Origin: DTU052 sp050951725
GTDB lineage: Bacteria; Bacillota; Syntrophomonadia; Syntrophomonadales; DTU052
NCBI GenBank assembly: GCA_050951725.1
Contig: JBMNJO010000001.1
Location: 310,001-374,000 of the forward strand
DNA length: 64,000 nt
Direction of reading: 5' to 3'
In this document: piece by piece, positions 44,298 through 52,954 of the stretch
How positions within the stretch are numbered: position 1 is the stretch's first letter
Layout of the letters: each line of letters opens with the position of its first letter
Program-made: the position numbers and the translations under genes
The notes under the pieces: model-generated
Told to the model about the DNA's origin: nothing
Database searches by the model: none
The model's input: only the letters and a program-made list of their open reading frames with translations

Positions 44298-46193
44298 TTA
44301 AATGTCAATGTTGGTTGCCTTTCTGGCGTTCTCGGTTATAAATTTCCGGCGTTCCTCAGGGCGTGAGCCCATGAAGAGGGTACATAAGGAGTCCACTTCC
44401 TCCGCCATCTCAATGTTTACCTGCTTCAGGCTGCGGAGTTCGGGATTCATGGTGGTTTGCCACAACTGTTCCGGATTCATTTCCCCCAGACCCTTGAAAC
44501 GGGATATAACTGGTTTACTGCGGTGCTTTTTAAGGTACTGTTGCAGTTCTGCATCGGAATAGAGATAGACGTCCTTTTTCCCTTCCCTGATTTTAAACAA
44601 TGGTGGTTGAGCTATGTAAACGTAACCGTGCTTGATTAATTTCGGCAGGTGTCTATATAGGAAGGTCAAGAGCAGAATGCGGATATGAGCTCCGTCAACA
44701 TCAGCATCAGTCATGATTATCAGCTTGTGATAACGCGCCTGGTTGATATCAAAGTCTTCAGCAATACCGGTTCCCATGGCGGTAATGATAGCCTGGATCT
44801 CTTCATTGGAAAGCAGCTTGTCGATGCGGGCTTTCTCCGCATTAATGATCTTGCCGCGCAGGGGAAGTATGGCTTGAAAACGCCGGTCCCGACCCTGTTT
44901 GGCAGAACCACCGGCAGAATCACCTTCAACAATAAATAATTCGCTTTCGGCAGGAACTTTGCTCGTGCAATCCGCCAGCTTGCCGGGAAGAGATGCGCTC
45001 TCCAGGGCCCCCTTGCGGCGTACCAGTTCCTTGGCCTTGCGGGCCGCAATCCGTGAGCGGGAGGCGGTCAAGGCCTTATCAACAATCTTTTTGGCCACCG
45101 TTGGATTGGCTGCCATGTAATCTCCCAGGCCTTCTCCCATGATAGTCTCCACGATACCACGGATCTCGGTATTGCCCAGCTTGGTCTTGGTCTGGCCTTC
45201 AAACTGAGGTTCCATGATCTTGACACTGATGACACAGGTCAACCCGTCGCGCACATCCTCACCCAGGAGGTTTTGCTCGTTTTCCTTAACCAGATTGGCC
45301 TTGCGGGCGTAATCGTTAACCAGGCGCGTCAATGCTGTCCGTACCCCGGTCTCATGAGTGCCGCCCTCAGTGGTACGAATGTTGTTGGCAAAAGAGTAGA
45401 GGTTTTCCGAATACCCGTCATTATATTGGATCGCAACCTCAACCTCGGTGCCGTTGCGCTCACCCTTGATGAAAATAGGGGGATGGACCGGGTCCTTATT
45501 GGCGTTCAGGAACTTTACGTAATCGACAATTCCGCCTTCCTGAATGAAAGTGTGCTGCTGTCCGCTTCGCTCATCCAGGAATTTGATTTTGAGCTTGCGG
45601 TTAAGATAAGCCAGTTCCTTTAGTCTCTGGATCAAAACCGCGTTGTCCAGCTCCACGGTCTCAAATACCTCTTTGTCCGGCCAGAATCTGATCCGGGTTC
45701 CGGTCCCGCGGACCTTACCCTTGACCGCTAGAGGGGCTAACGGTTCCCCGTGGCTGAACTCCTGAAAGTGCTCCTTGCCATCTCTCTTAACCCATACCTG
45801 CAGTCTCTCTGATAACGCATTTACGACTGAAAGCCCAACCCCGTGCAGGCCGCCCGAAACAGTATAGCTGCCGCTCCCGAACTTCCCACCCGCATGGAGT
45901 ACGGTCATAGTGAGTTCCAGGGCAGGCTTACCTGTCTGTGTGTGTATGCCAACCGGGATCCCCCGGCCATTATCCTCGACTGTTACCGAATGATCTCTAT
46001 GACAGGTGACGGAAATCTCCGTACAGTACCCGGCCAGGGCCTCGTCTATACTGTTGTCCACCACCTCATAAACAAGGTGATGCAGTCCCCGGGGGCCAGT
46101 AGAGCCGATATACATTCCCGGCCGCTTGCGGACCGCCTCGAGCCCCTCCAGAACCTGGATCTGATCGGCATTGTAGTCATGGTTGTCTGTCAA
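44298..46193 (-). CDS. gyrB: DNA gyrase subunit B
   Basis: A 631-residue GyrB of the short Gram-positive form. It shows the GHKL ATPase motifs EVVDNSIDEALAG near 40, VEDNGRGIPVGIH near 70 and GGLHGVGLSVVNALS near 112, then the TOPRIM motifs EGDSAGGSAKQGRD near 425 and TDADVDGAHIRILLL near 500. The C-terminal FKGLGEMNPEQLWQTTMNP block is typical. The pair gyrB-gyrA is co-directed, but neither dnaA, dnaN nor recF is adjacent. Confidence 0.95.
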   Translation of the reverse strand: MTDNHDYNADQIQVLEGLEAVRKRPGMYIGSTGPRGLHHLVYEVVDNSIDEALAGYCTEISVTCHRDHSVTVEDNGRGIPVGIHTQTGKPALELTMTVLHAGGKFGSGSYTVSGGLHGVGLSVVNALSERLQVWVKRDGKEHFQEFSHGEPLAPLAVKGKVRGTGTRIRFWPDKEVFETVELDNAVLIQRLKELAYLNRKLKIKFLDERSGQQHTFIQEGGIVDYVKFLNANKDPVHPPIFIKGERNGTEVEVAIQYNDGYSENLYSFANNIRTTEGGTHETGVRTALTRLVNDYARKANLVKENEQNLLGEDVRDGLTCVISVKIMEPQFEGQTKTKLGNTEIRGIVETIMGEGLGDYMAANPTVAKKIVDKALTASRSRIAARKAKELVRRKGALESASLPGKLADCTSKVPAESELFIVEGDSAGGSAKQGRDRRFQAILPLRGKIINAEKARIDKLLSNEEIQAIITAMGTGIAEDFDINQARYHKLIIMTDADVDGAHIRILLLTFLYRHLPKLIKHGYVYIAQPPLFKIREGKKDVYLYSDAELQQYLKKHRSKPVISRFKGLGEMNPEQLWQTTMNPELRSLKQVNIEMAEEVDSLCTLFMGSRPEERRKFITENARKATNIDI

Positions 46194-46573
46194 TTCAAAC
46201 CTCCTGATGCAAATCTATGAAATGAGTGAGCGACGATAATATAGTACCATTATTACGCTGCTTGATACAAAGTGATCAAGGACGGATTATTTCGAGACTA
46301 AACGATTAATTCTTCCTGAGATAATTTCACTAACCTCCCATAGATTCCTTCATCCGGTTGCTCAATTATGACATGCGAACCCGGTAACCAATAACAATGC
46401 CTTGACACTCGATCGAAAATGCGAAACGATTAAAAACAGGATGGAGGGACAGGTTTGCCGTCCAACCTTTTGCGGGACAGCAAACCTGTCCCCCTGTACT
46501 TCTGGACGTCAGGCTCCGTCAGGGAAAAAATTTGCGCACCATACTTCAACAGGTAACGCCATGAGAGGTATTT
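46194..46573. other. Intergenic region upstream of gyrB with a REP-like hairpin
   Basis: About 380 bases between divergent genes. At 46446-46492 the arms GGGACAGGTTTGC and GCAAACCTGTCCC form a 13-bp stem, with a further GTCC/GGAC inner pair. This is the longest member of the GGGACAGG repeat family seen here. Promoters for gyrB are expected but not clear. Confidence 0.6.
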
Positions 46574-47395
46574 ATGAATTATCAGATTAATACGATGTAT
46601 TTCAGCGCCACAGGTACGACTAAGACAGTAGTAGACCGGATTGCCGTCCAGATAGCGGGTAAAACAGGCAGACCGGTTAAGATAAATAATTATGATTTTA
46701 CCTTACCCGCAGGTCGCAAAGAAACCAGGTCTTTTACGAAAGAAGACCTGCTCATAATCGGAGTACCCGTATATGCAGGAAGAGTACCCAATGTCCTGGT
46801 AAAGTACCTGAATACCATTACCGGCCACGGGGCATTGGCTGTCCCGGTAGTCTTATTTGGGAACCGGGATTATGACGACGCTTTGTTGGAGCTAAAAGAC
46901 ATTCTTGAGGAGCATGGCTTTACGGCTATAGCCGCCGGAGCCTTTGTGGGCGAGCACTCATTCTCCAAAACCCTCGGCGCTGGCCGGCCTGATGAAAAAG
47001 ATATGCTGCTGGTGGATCGTTTTGCCCAAAAGATATATCAGAAACTGACTACTCCGGATATAAGTAGTCCTGTCGAGGTCAAAGGCAACCGGCCTTACCG
47101 GAAGTATTATGCGCCTAAAGACGAGAATGGGGAAGTGGTTAAGGACTTCCGGCTGATCAGTCCCGAAACCAGTGAGGACTGCATTGACTGTAAAACCTGC
47201 GTCGAGGTCTGCCCAATGGGTTCCATTGACTATGAACATGTGTCCCAGCTAAATGGAATCTGCATTAAGTGCTGCGCCTGTATCAAGAAATGTCCCACCC
47301 AGGCCAAGCAATTCACCGACGCCAGGTTCCTGCATCACAAACATGAACTCGAAGCAGCATTTGGTCGTCGAACTGAACCAGAATGGTTCGTATAA
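46574..47395 (+). CDS. Flavodoxin-ferredoxin fusion (EFR1 family)
   Basis: A 273-residue redox protein. The N-terminal flavodoxin-like domain has MYFSATGTTKTVVDRIA for the FMN phosphate, IIGVPVYAGRVPN near 70 and VVLFGNRDYDDAL near 96. The C-terminal 2[4Fe-4S] ferredoxin has CIDCKTCVEVCPMGSI near 200 and CIKCCACIKKCPTQAK near 230. EFR1-type proteins are common in anaerobic Firmicutes as low-potential electron carriers. It stands alone, divergent from gyrB. Confidence 0.88.
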   Translation: MNYQINTMYFSATGTTKTVVDRIAVQIAGKTGRPVKINNYDFTLPAGRKETRSFTKEDLLIIGVPVYAGRVPNVLVKYLNTITGHGALAVPVVLFGNRDYDDALLELKDILEEHGFTAIAAGAFVGEHSFSKTLGAGRPDEKDMLLVDRFAQKIYQKLTTPDISSPVEVKGNRPYRKYYAPKDENGEVVKDFRLISPETSEDCIDCKTCVEVCPMGSIDYEHVSQLNGICIKCCACIKKCPTQAKQFTDARFLHHKHELEAAFGRRTEPEWFV

Positions 47396-47554
47396 TCTTA
47401 TTTGACGAGATTGAAACGGGGGACAGGTTCTAATTTCAAGGACCCCGGGTCAGATGATACACGGAATCGGACCCCTCGCATCATTCCCTAAATGGATGCA
47501 AGAGGTCTGATTTCATGCATATTGGGACGTCCCATTTTCAAAGGAGGAGAGGAA

Positions 47555-48478
47555 ATGACTCGGGAAATCAAAACCGTCTCTATTATCGGTTTGGGAGCAT
47601 TGGGCATCTTATATGCCAGGCATTTGTCGCAAAAAATGCCGTTGGAGGATCTGCGAATCATTGCCGATCAGGAGAGAATAAGAAGATATGAACAGGACCA
47701 GGTATATTGTAATGGGCAAAGGTGCCGGTTTCATTACATAACCCCCGAAAAGGCCGGCGATCCCGCGGATCTGGTAATCTTTGCTGTGAAGTATAATGAT
47801 CTGGACAAAGCCATCGACGCGGTTCGAAATCAGGTGGGGGAGCACACCATCATAATATCAACCCTGAACGGCATCACCAGCGAAACCATAATTGGCGAGA
47901 GATACGGGATGGACAGGATGCTGTACTGTGTGGCTCAGGGCATGGACGCGGTGAAGGTTGGGAACCAGATGACGTATGCAAATATGGGAATTCTCTGCAT
48001 TGGGGACCTGGAACCAGGCACCATCTCGGCGAAGGTTAAGATGCTGGCCGAATTCTTTGATAAAGTAGATATGCCTTATGAGATTGACACCAATATGTAT
48101 AAGAGACTATGGGGAAAGCTGATGCTCAATGTTGGCGTCAATCAAACGGTGGCGGTTTATGAAGGAGACTATGGACTGATACAAAGGGAAGGACCCGCCA
48201 GGGAAACCTTGATCGCGGCCATGAAGGAGGTCATACTGCTATCCAAAAAAGAGGGTATTAACCTAAACGAGGACGATCTGAATTACTGGCTGAAATTGCT
48301 TGGTACGCTAAATCCCAAAGGCAAGCCGTCACTCCGGCAGGACCTGGAGGCCAAACGGCACTGCGAAGTAGAACTGTTTGCGGGCACGATAGTGAAACTT
48401 GGGAAAAAACACGGCATACCTACACCGGTAAACCAGGAACTCTATGACAAAATAAAACTCATAGAAAGCACTTTCTAG
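47555..48478 (+). CDS. panE: 2-dehydropantoate 2-reductase (ketopantoate reductase family)
   Basis: A 307-residue ApbA/PanE protein from ATG 47555, behind AAAGGAGGAGAGG; an upstream in-frame start at 47492 has no such site. The Rossmann motif GLGALGILYARHL is at residues 12-24. The C-terminal helical domain has LWGKLMLNVGVNQTVAVYEG, with the family lysine and asparagine, and PSLRQDLEAKRHCEVELFAGTIVKLGKKHGIPTPVNQ in outline. It reduces ketopantoate with NADPH in CoA synthesis, although several paralogues act on other 2-keto acids. Confidence 0.87.
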   Translation: MTREIKTVSIIGLGALGILYARHLSQKMPLEDLRIIADQERIRRYEQDQVYCNGQRCRFHYITPEKAGDPADLVIFAVKYNDLDKAIDAVRNQVGEHTIIISTLNGITSETIIGERYGMDRMLYCVAQGMDAVKVGNQMTYANMGILCIGDLEPGTISAKVKMLAEFFDKVDMPYEIDTNMYKRLWGKLMLNVGVNQTVAVYEGDYGLIQREGPARETLIAAMKEVILLSKKEGINLNEDDLNYWLKLLGTLNPKGKPSLRQDLEAKRHCEVELFAGTIVKLGKKHGIPTPVNQELYDKIKLIESTF

Positions 48479-48527
48479 AAGTGAGCAGTTACTCGGCTTA
48501 CATTGGATATAATTCCAAAAAAATTCT

Positions 48528-48556
48528 TTTACATCTTTATTTTTATCTGCTATAAT
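48528..48556 (+). promoter_or_regulatory. Strong sigma-A promoter of the ncRNA
   Basis: TTTACA (48528-48533), exactly 17 bases, then TATAAT (48551-48556). The predicted start is near 48563. No protein start follows before the terminator at 48736. Confidence 0.8.
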
Positions 48557-48562
48557 CACTAC

Positions 48563-48768
48563 AATGGCATAGAATTTTACCTTTCGATCTTAACGGACCT
48601 GCCAGGGGGGCGTACAGAAGGTTGTCTGACTGGCACGAAGGGTTCTTAAGATAAGTAGTCGGGCGTACAGGAGTTGTCCGGTTACAAACCTAATCACAGG
48701 TTCCCTTATAAGGGGCCTGTATTAGCGTAAGCATTATCCCTCCGCTTGAAAAGAGCGGGGGGATTTTT
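48563..48768 (+). ncRNA. Structured RNA with repeated hairpin-loop motif and own terminator
   Basis: About 206 bases from a near-perfect sigma-A promoter to an intrinsic terminator. Hairpin 1 (48587-48652) closes with ATCTTAA/TTAAGAT and TGCCAG/CTGGCA. Hairpin 2 (48655-48685) closes with GTAGTCGG/CCGGTTAC. Both loops carry the same string, GCGTACAGAAGGTTGT and GCGTACAGGAGTTGT. Hairpin 3 (48690-48725) closes with CTAAT/ATTAG and ACAGG/CCTGT. The terminator stem is ATCCCTCCGCT/AGCGGGGGGAT plus TTTTT. It ends 106 bases before the LysM gene, so it is either a free small RNA or an attenuating leader. It does not match any riboswitch, 6S, SRP or RNase P pattern I know. Confidence 0.7.
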
Positions 48769-48769
48769 A
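48736..48769 (+). terminator. Intrinsic terminator of the ncRNA
   Basis: ATCCCTCCGCT, loop TGAAAAG, AGCGGGGGGAT, then TTTTAT. Confidence 0.85.
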
Positions 48770-48873
48770 TTTCTTGGATTAGAAACGAAGTCGGGTAAGG
48801 CTGACAAAAAACCAGGATGGGCACAGGGTGTTAATGGTTTGCATAATATGGTAGTCAAAGGAGGGATGTTAAA

Positions 48874-49482
48874 TTGGCAAAATTTAATTTAACGTATAGC
48901 CGCGGATCAATAAGCCCGTTAAAATGTGATGGTTTCCTGTACACAATCAGACCCGGAGATACCTTGTACGATATATCGAAGAGGGAACAGATTTCACTGG
49001 ACAGACTTTTAGCCGCAAATCCTCAGATAAGAAACCCCGACGAGCTTAAACCGGGTGACAGGATATGCATACCGCGAGGTGAACATGATCCTAACACCAA
49101 TCCAAATACCAATCCGTTAAAGCGACTTCTGGGTTGGCGGTTTGCATTGTTGTTGGGGACCAGCGAATCTCCTGATACCCTGGGTCTCGCGCTCGTAAGG
49201 CCGCACGACCCGGCGTGGGTGGCAGTGATTGGTTTTAATCTCCGGGAACCCTCATCCTTTGGTGAGGATTTTGATACCTACAAGGCCTGGGTGATTGATA
49301 CTCCTTCCTACAGCAGGTTCCGATTGGATATGCGTAATGTTGCGGACGGGATCTGGCTAGCCGAAGGAAAAGACGGTGATCTGTCAGGATTCGATCAGGT
49401 AATCGTAACCCCGGAACCATCTCCGGGGATAACCACTCCTACTGGACCCGCAGTGCTGGAAGGTACCCTCAGCGGTGGATAA
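48874..49482 (+). CDS. LysM domain protein
   Basis: A 202-residue protein starting at TTG 48874, eight bases after AAAGGAGGG. There is no signal peptide. A single LysM domain spans about 22-67 (YTIRPGDTLYDISKREQISL to ELKPGDRICIP), followed by a short Asn/Pro/Thr linker and a 100-residue domain (WRFALLLGTSESPDTLGLAL, DTYKAWVIDTPSYSRFRLDM) that I do not recognise. LysM proteins without signal peptides in spore formers are often spore-coat or cortex-associated; that is inference here. An intrinsic terminator follows. Confidence 0.8.
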   Translation: MAKFNLTYSRGSISPLKCDGFLYTIRPGDTLYDISKREQISLDRLLAANPQIRNPDELKPGDRICIPRGEHDPNTNPNTNPLKRLLGWRFALLLGTSESPDTLGLALVRPHDPAWVAVIGFNLREPSSFGEDFDTYKAWVIDTPSYSRFRLDMRNVADGIWLAEGKDGDLSGFDQVIVTPEPSPGITTPTGPAVLEGTLSGG

Positions 49483-49513
49483 CGACGCGAAGCATAACAA
49501 ATACTTTCAATGA

Positions 49514-49540
49514 CTGGATAGGGAATCCTATCCGGTTTTT
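49514..49540 (+). terminator. Intrinsic terminator after LysM gene
   Basis: CTGGATAGG, loop GAAT, CCTATCCGG, then TTTTT. Confidence 0.8.
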
Positions 49541-49649
49541 GCTTTGATCCTTTGATAAATGGGAATATAATCGGTTCTGGATATTGCGGACGCTGTGAAT
49601 TGTGATAAATTATATGATAAGCATTAAAAGAAAGGTTGGCGTAATAAGA

Positions 49650-50438
49650 ATGGAAAATAAACCGGTTACGTTGCAAATAGAAGACGCTATCGGGATTATT
49701 ACTCTGAATTCCCCGGGAACACTGAATGCTTTGGATTTTGAACTGGGTAACGCTTTTGTTGACGCTTTGGAGGGCTGTGCCGGCGATGAGGTCCGGGCAG
49801 TGGTTTTAACTGGTGCTGGCAAGGCATTTTCAGCAGGTGGCAATCTGAAAATGATAGATGAGTATGCGCCCGGGAATCCGCCTGTTTTCTTCCGCGATCT
49901 AAGCAAAATCCTGAACCGCATTATAACTGAAATGCGGAGGCTGCCCAAACCGATTATTGGAGCCATCAACGGTGCAGCGGGAGGAGCCGGAATGAGTTTT
50001 GCCCTGGCCTGTGATCTGAGGATCATGTCTGAAAAGGCATTCCTGAAACAGGCCTATACCGGGGTGGGCGTGGTACCTGATGGTGGTTGGACATTAACCG
50101 CACCGTTGATCTTGGGTTTTGGCCGTGCCTGTGAAATGGCCTACCTCGATCACCCAATCGATGCCCAGGAATGTCTGCGGTTGGGAATGGCTCAAAAGGT
50201 GGTGCCACCAGATAAGTTGTACGATGCCGCCATGGATTGGGCTCGGCAGATAGCCTCCGGTCCCAGTAAGGCCTTCGCCGAAATAAAGGCGCTCTTGCAT
50301 GCATCCATGCAATCACAGTTAGAGGTGCAGGCAGAACTGGAGCGCCGGGCACTCGTCCGGGTCGCCTCGACCCATGATCACCGGGAAGGTTTGTCGGCAT
50401 TCCTGGAGAAGAGAACTCCGAAGTTTACAGGAAAATAG
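49650..50438 (+). CDS. Enoyl-CoA hydratase/isomerase family protein
   Basis: A 262-residue crotonase-fold enzyme. Oxyanion-hole sequences are KAFSAGGNLKMI near 60-70 and GAAGGAGMSFALACDLRI near 108-125. The region that carries the second catalytic acid reads YTGVGVVPDGGWT; an aspartate there is typical of isomerases and PaaG-like members rather than classic hydratases, which have glutamate. The start at 49650 fits the alignment, but the ribosome site (AAAGG, 14 bases away) is weak and in-frame ATGs lie upstream. It is not next to the acyl-CoA/ETF cluster. Confidence 0.85.
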   Translation: MENKPVTLQIEDAIGIITLNSPGTLNALDFELGNAFVDALEGCAGDEVRAVVLTGAGKAFSAGGNLKMIDEYAPGNPPVFFRDLSKILNRIITEMRRLPKPIIGAINGAAGGAGMSFALACDLRIMSEKAFLKQAYTGVGVVPDGGWTLTAPLILGFGRACEMAYLDHPIDAQECLRLGMAQKVVPPDKLYDAAMDWARQIASGPSKAFAEIKALLHASMQSQLEVQAELERRALVRVASTHDHREGLSAFLEKRTPKFTGK

Positions 50439-50473
50439 GCTTTACGAACATAGTTAGAATTGCTATTTCGGCT

Positions 50474-50577
50474 ATATCGGGGACACCTTACTAAATTATT
50501 CTAGCACGCCAGAATAATTTAGTAAGGTGTCCCCGATATTACATAGTAAGGTGTCCCCCAAACTGGTAAGTGTCCCC
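50474..50577. repeat. Palindrome of the GGGGACACC family with two extra half copies
   Basis: Arms 50474-50502 and 50511-50539 are perfect 29-base complements around 8 bases; each reads ATATCGGGGACACCTTACTA then AATTATTCT. Two more half copies follow at about 50544-50559 and 50565-50577 (TAAGTGTCCCC-like). Same family as 8868-8937 and the arms at 6007/6335. Confidence 0.9.
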
Positions 50578-50581
50578 AAAT

Positions 50582-50616
50582 ATTAATCGCCCCTGCAAAA
50601 GCGGGGCGATTAATTT
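50582..50616 (-). terminator. Palindromic terminator between enoyl-CoA hydratase and M23 genes
   Basis: ATTAATCGCCCC, loop TGCAAAAGC, GGGGCGATTAAT with T runs outside. It lies 22 bases past the stop of the minus-strand peptidase and may serve both strands. Confidence 0.65.
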
Positions 50617-50637
50617 AAGTGTGGCGATCCACCTTAC

Positions 50638-51783
50638 TTACAGGTAGTTCAGCGGGTTCTTGAATGAACCGTTGATCAGGACCTCGAAATGGAGATGGGG
50701 ACCGGTGCTGACACCGGTTGAGCCGACTGCTCCGATACGCTGTCTGACGGACACCTGCTGTCCTACTCTTACATTTATCGCTGACAGGTGACCGTACCTG
50801 GTAACCATTCCTTTGCCATGACTGATTGCGATGAAGTTTCCGTAACCACTTGCCCAACCGGCATAGGTGACAGTGCCGCTGGAATAAGCATAAACCGGAT
50901 TTCCCCGGGGGGCAGCAATGTCTACGCCTTTATGGAAGGTTGACTTCCTGGTGACCGGGTGGACCCTGGTCCCGAAATTACTGGTTAACCGGCCGCCGCT
51001 AACCACACCATAGTTGCTCCCACTCCGCGAAACTGCTGTTTTTGTGCCGACTCGAACCTTGGCTGGTACAGGAGCGGAGATGGTTTTGGTTTGAAGGGTC
51101 GTGCGCTCCACCTCAACATCGTTTTCCACCGTGATCTCGTATGTCTTTTCTTCTTTACCCAATACGCCCGGAGACTCGACTCTCTTTTGAGATTTATACA
51201 TATTGAAATCATTAATGAACTCGGTGGTAAAAGGGACGTCTTCCACTACGGTGGTTTCATACACGATGACAACATCCAGTACCGGTTTTACAGCTTTAAC
51301 AGTGATTTTATCCCCGGGATAAATCACGGTATCTTCGGTCAGTTCAGGATTCAGTGCCAGGATCTCATCAACGGAAAGATCTAGATCCCGTGCAATTGTC
51401 CAAAGGTTATCACCGTCTCTTATTTCAAACAGAGACGCCTCTTCGGCGTTGGAATGAACTGCTTCGCGGGCTTCACGCCAGGAGTATAGATCACCAGAAT
51501 AATCTTCGACCTCAACTATTTCGATCTTCTGTTTAAAATCTATGCTCTTGATAACGGCAGTCTCATCGATTTTCTCAGCATACTCGTTCTTGTAATCGTC
51601 CAGGATCTGTTCGATTCTGGTCTTGTCCTGCACGTAGAACCAGGTTTTACCATCCATCAAAACCTTATATGCGACGTTGTGATGGGCATTACTCCATTTC
51701 TGTCCGGGATTCAGGCTGAAGGCTGCTACCACAACGAGAAGCATCGCTGCGATGCCAATGACAATAAATCTGCGATTATTCAT
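50638..51783 (-). CDS. M23 endopeptidase with LysM and G5 domains
   Basis: A 381-residue exported peptidoglycan hydrolase. An N-terminal anchor lies at residues 5-25. It is followed by an unassigned stretch, a LysM domain at about 118-165 (FEIRDGDNLWTIARDLDLSV to YPGDKITV), a G5-like beta domain at about 175-250 and a C-terminal M23 lysostaphin-type domain. The zinc site is HKGVDIAAPRG with earlier FGTRVHP, and HLHFEVLING near the end. It cleaves stem or cross-bridge peptides. This domain order is common in clostridial spore or wall remodelling proteins. Confidence 0.92.
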   Translation of the reverse strand: MNNRRFIVIGIAAMLLVVVAAFSLNPGQKWSNAHHNVAYKVLMDGKTWFYVQDKTRIEQILDDYKNEYAEKIDETAVIKSIDFKQKIEIVEVEDYSGDLYSWREAREAVHSNAEEASLFEIRDGDNLWTIARDLDLSVDEILALNPELTEDTVIYPGDKITVKAVKPVLDVVIVYETTVVEDVPFTTEFINDFNMYKSQKRVESPGVLGKEEKTYEITVENDVEVERTTLQTKTISAPVPAKVRVGTKTAVSRSGSNYGVVSGGRLTSNFGTRVHPVTRKSTFHKGVDIAAPRGNPVYAYSSGTVTYAGWASGYGNFIAISHGKGMVTRYGHLSAINVRVGQQVSVRQRIGAVGSTGVSTGPHLHFEVLINGSFKNPLNYL

Positions 51784-52038
51784 ACATCACCTCTTAGCAA
51801 CAAAAAAGATATACGTATTCATATTCGATAAGTTTCACCCCGACCCTCTTGGTAAATGATTACTGTGGACGGTTGGATCAGGAATTGTGAATGCTTTAAA
51901 GATAGAAAACAGCAACAAACGCCGTTATCATTCGTTTCTTGAAGGTAGTGAAAGACTATGAGGTATGGTAAATTAAAATTTAAAGTAATTGATATTTGTT
52001 GTATGGGGCTGTTAATGATAAGGGACTTAATTCTCACT
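51784..52038. other. Intergenic region up to the transposon
   Basis: AT-rich; no gene or structured element recognised. It ends with CTCACT, the left copy of the transposon target duplication. Confidence 0.5.
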
Positions 52039-52102
52039 TGTTGCCGCCCAAGCTATGTGACCGGATTGTGCTCTAAATCGGTGACCGGTAAAATTGCTTA
52101 AA

Positions 52103-52135
52103 TTATCTGGCCGGAACTAATTGCCGGCCAGATAA
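52103..52135 (-). terminator. Hairpin after the transposon operon
   Basis: TTATCTGGCCGG and its exact complement around 9 bases, seven bases past the stop of the AAA ATPase gene; moderately T-rich beyond it on the minus strand. Confidence 0.5.
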
Positions 52136-52141
52136 AGTGGG

Positions 52142-52954
52142 TTACAACTCAAACTCATTTTCGATGACCACTTTGACTAGGTGATCATCAACCAAACGTT
52201 TGTTTTCAGAAGCAGCAGCCAGTAGGCAAGCCAAGCAGAGATTATTAATTTTTCTGGCGATCCCCCCGGAAAAATCATAAACGACATCAAGAGCATCGTC
52301 AGTAAAAATTGCAGCGCTAATTCCGGCAGTTTTCAGATGATGAACTACGTAATCCTTGGTCTCAGCCTGGTCTAAGGAGACAAGGTGGTAGCGGACGTTG
52401 ACTCGCTGGGCAATGGCCTCATAGATTTGAAGTTGTAGGATACGTCTTAATTCTGGCTGCCCAACTAGAATTAGGCCCATGGGGTTGTAGGAATCCATGC
52501 GGAAATTGAGGAGGAAGCGGATCTCCTCCAGCATCTCCCGGTCCAGAAGATGGGCTTCGTCAACGATAACTACCGGCACCTTATGCTGGTTTTCCGAAAG
52601 ATCAAGAATAACTTGGTGAAGCTGGCGCTTAGCCTGACCTCGATTAAAGCGAGGTTCCTGATCAAGCTGCCGCAGAGCTTCCCAGTAAAAATGGCGCGGT
52701 GTTAGCCCCGAATCGCTTATGTAGATAGTTCGATACTTGTTCGGGTTTAGCAGAGATAACAGATGACGCAGCGCCGTTGATTTGCCTGACCCAACCTCAC
52801 CGGTAATGAGGGCAAAAAAGCGTTTCTCTGCCGTATACTTTAGTCTCGAAACCAGCTCTTCGTGAGCCGGATACTTAAGAAGTTGATCAACGGGCAGATT
52901 ACGCCCGAAAGGAGTTCTTTGAAAACCGAAGAAAGGCTCAAACACTGCTATCAT
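52142..52954 (-). CDS. Transposition AAA+ ATPase (TniB/ExeA-like)
   Basis: A 270-residue ATPase: FEPFFGFQRTPFGRNLPVDQLL opening, Walker A TGEVGSGKST near 52, Walker B VVIVDEAHLLDREMLEEIRFLLN near 128, sensor region ILVGQPELRRIL and lid FSGGIARKINNLC near 228. Proteins of this type choose the target and activate a partner DDE transposase, as TniB, MuB, TnsC and IstB do. The gene overlaps the transposase gene by 17 bases. Confidence 0.9.
   Translation of the reverse strand: MIAVFEPFFGFQRTPFGRNLPVDQLLKYPAHEELVSRLKYTAEKRFFALITGEVGSGKSTALRHLLSLLNPNKYRTIYISDSGLTPRHFYWEALRQLDQEPRFNRGQAKRQLHQVILDLSENQHKVPVVIVDEAHLLDREMLEEIRFLLNFRMDSYNPMGLILVGQPELRRILQLQIYEAIAQRVNVRYHLVSLDQAETKDYVVHHLKTAGISAAIFTDDALDVVYDFSGGIARKINNLCLACLLAAASENKRLVDDHLVKVVIENEFEL

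Noticed and set aside
41843..46193. Topoisomerase IV (parEC) instead of gyrase
   Set aside because: The A subunit keeps a QSRGGKG GyrA box, which topoisomerase IV lacks.
48563..48768. 6S RNA, SRP RNA or a known riboswitch
   Set aside because: The fold is a string of hairpins, not the 6S rod with central bubble; SRP and the common aptamer consensus strings are absent.
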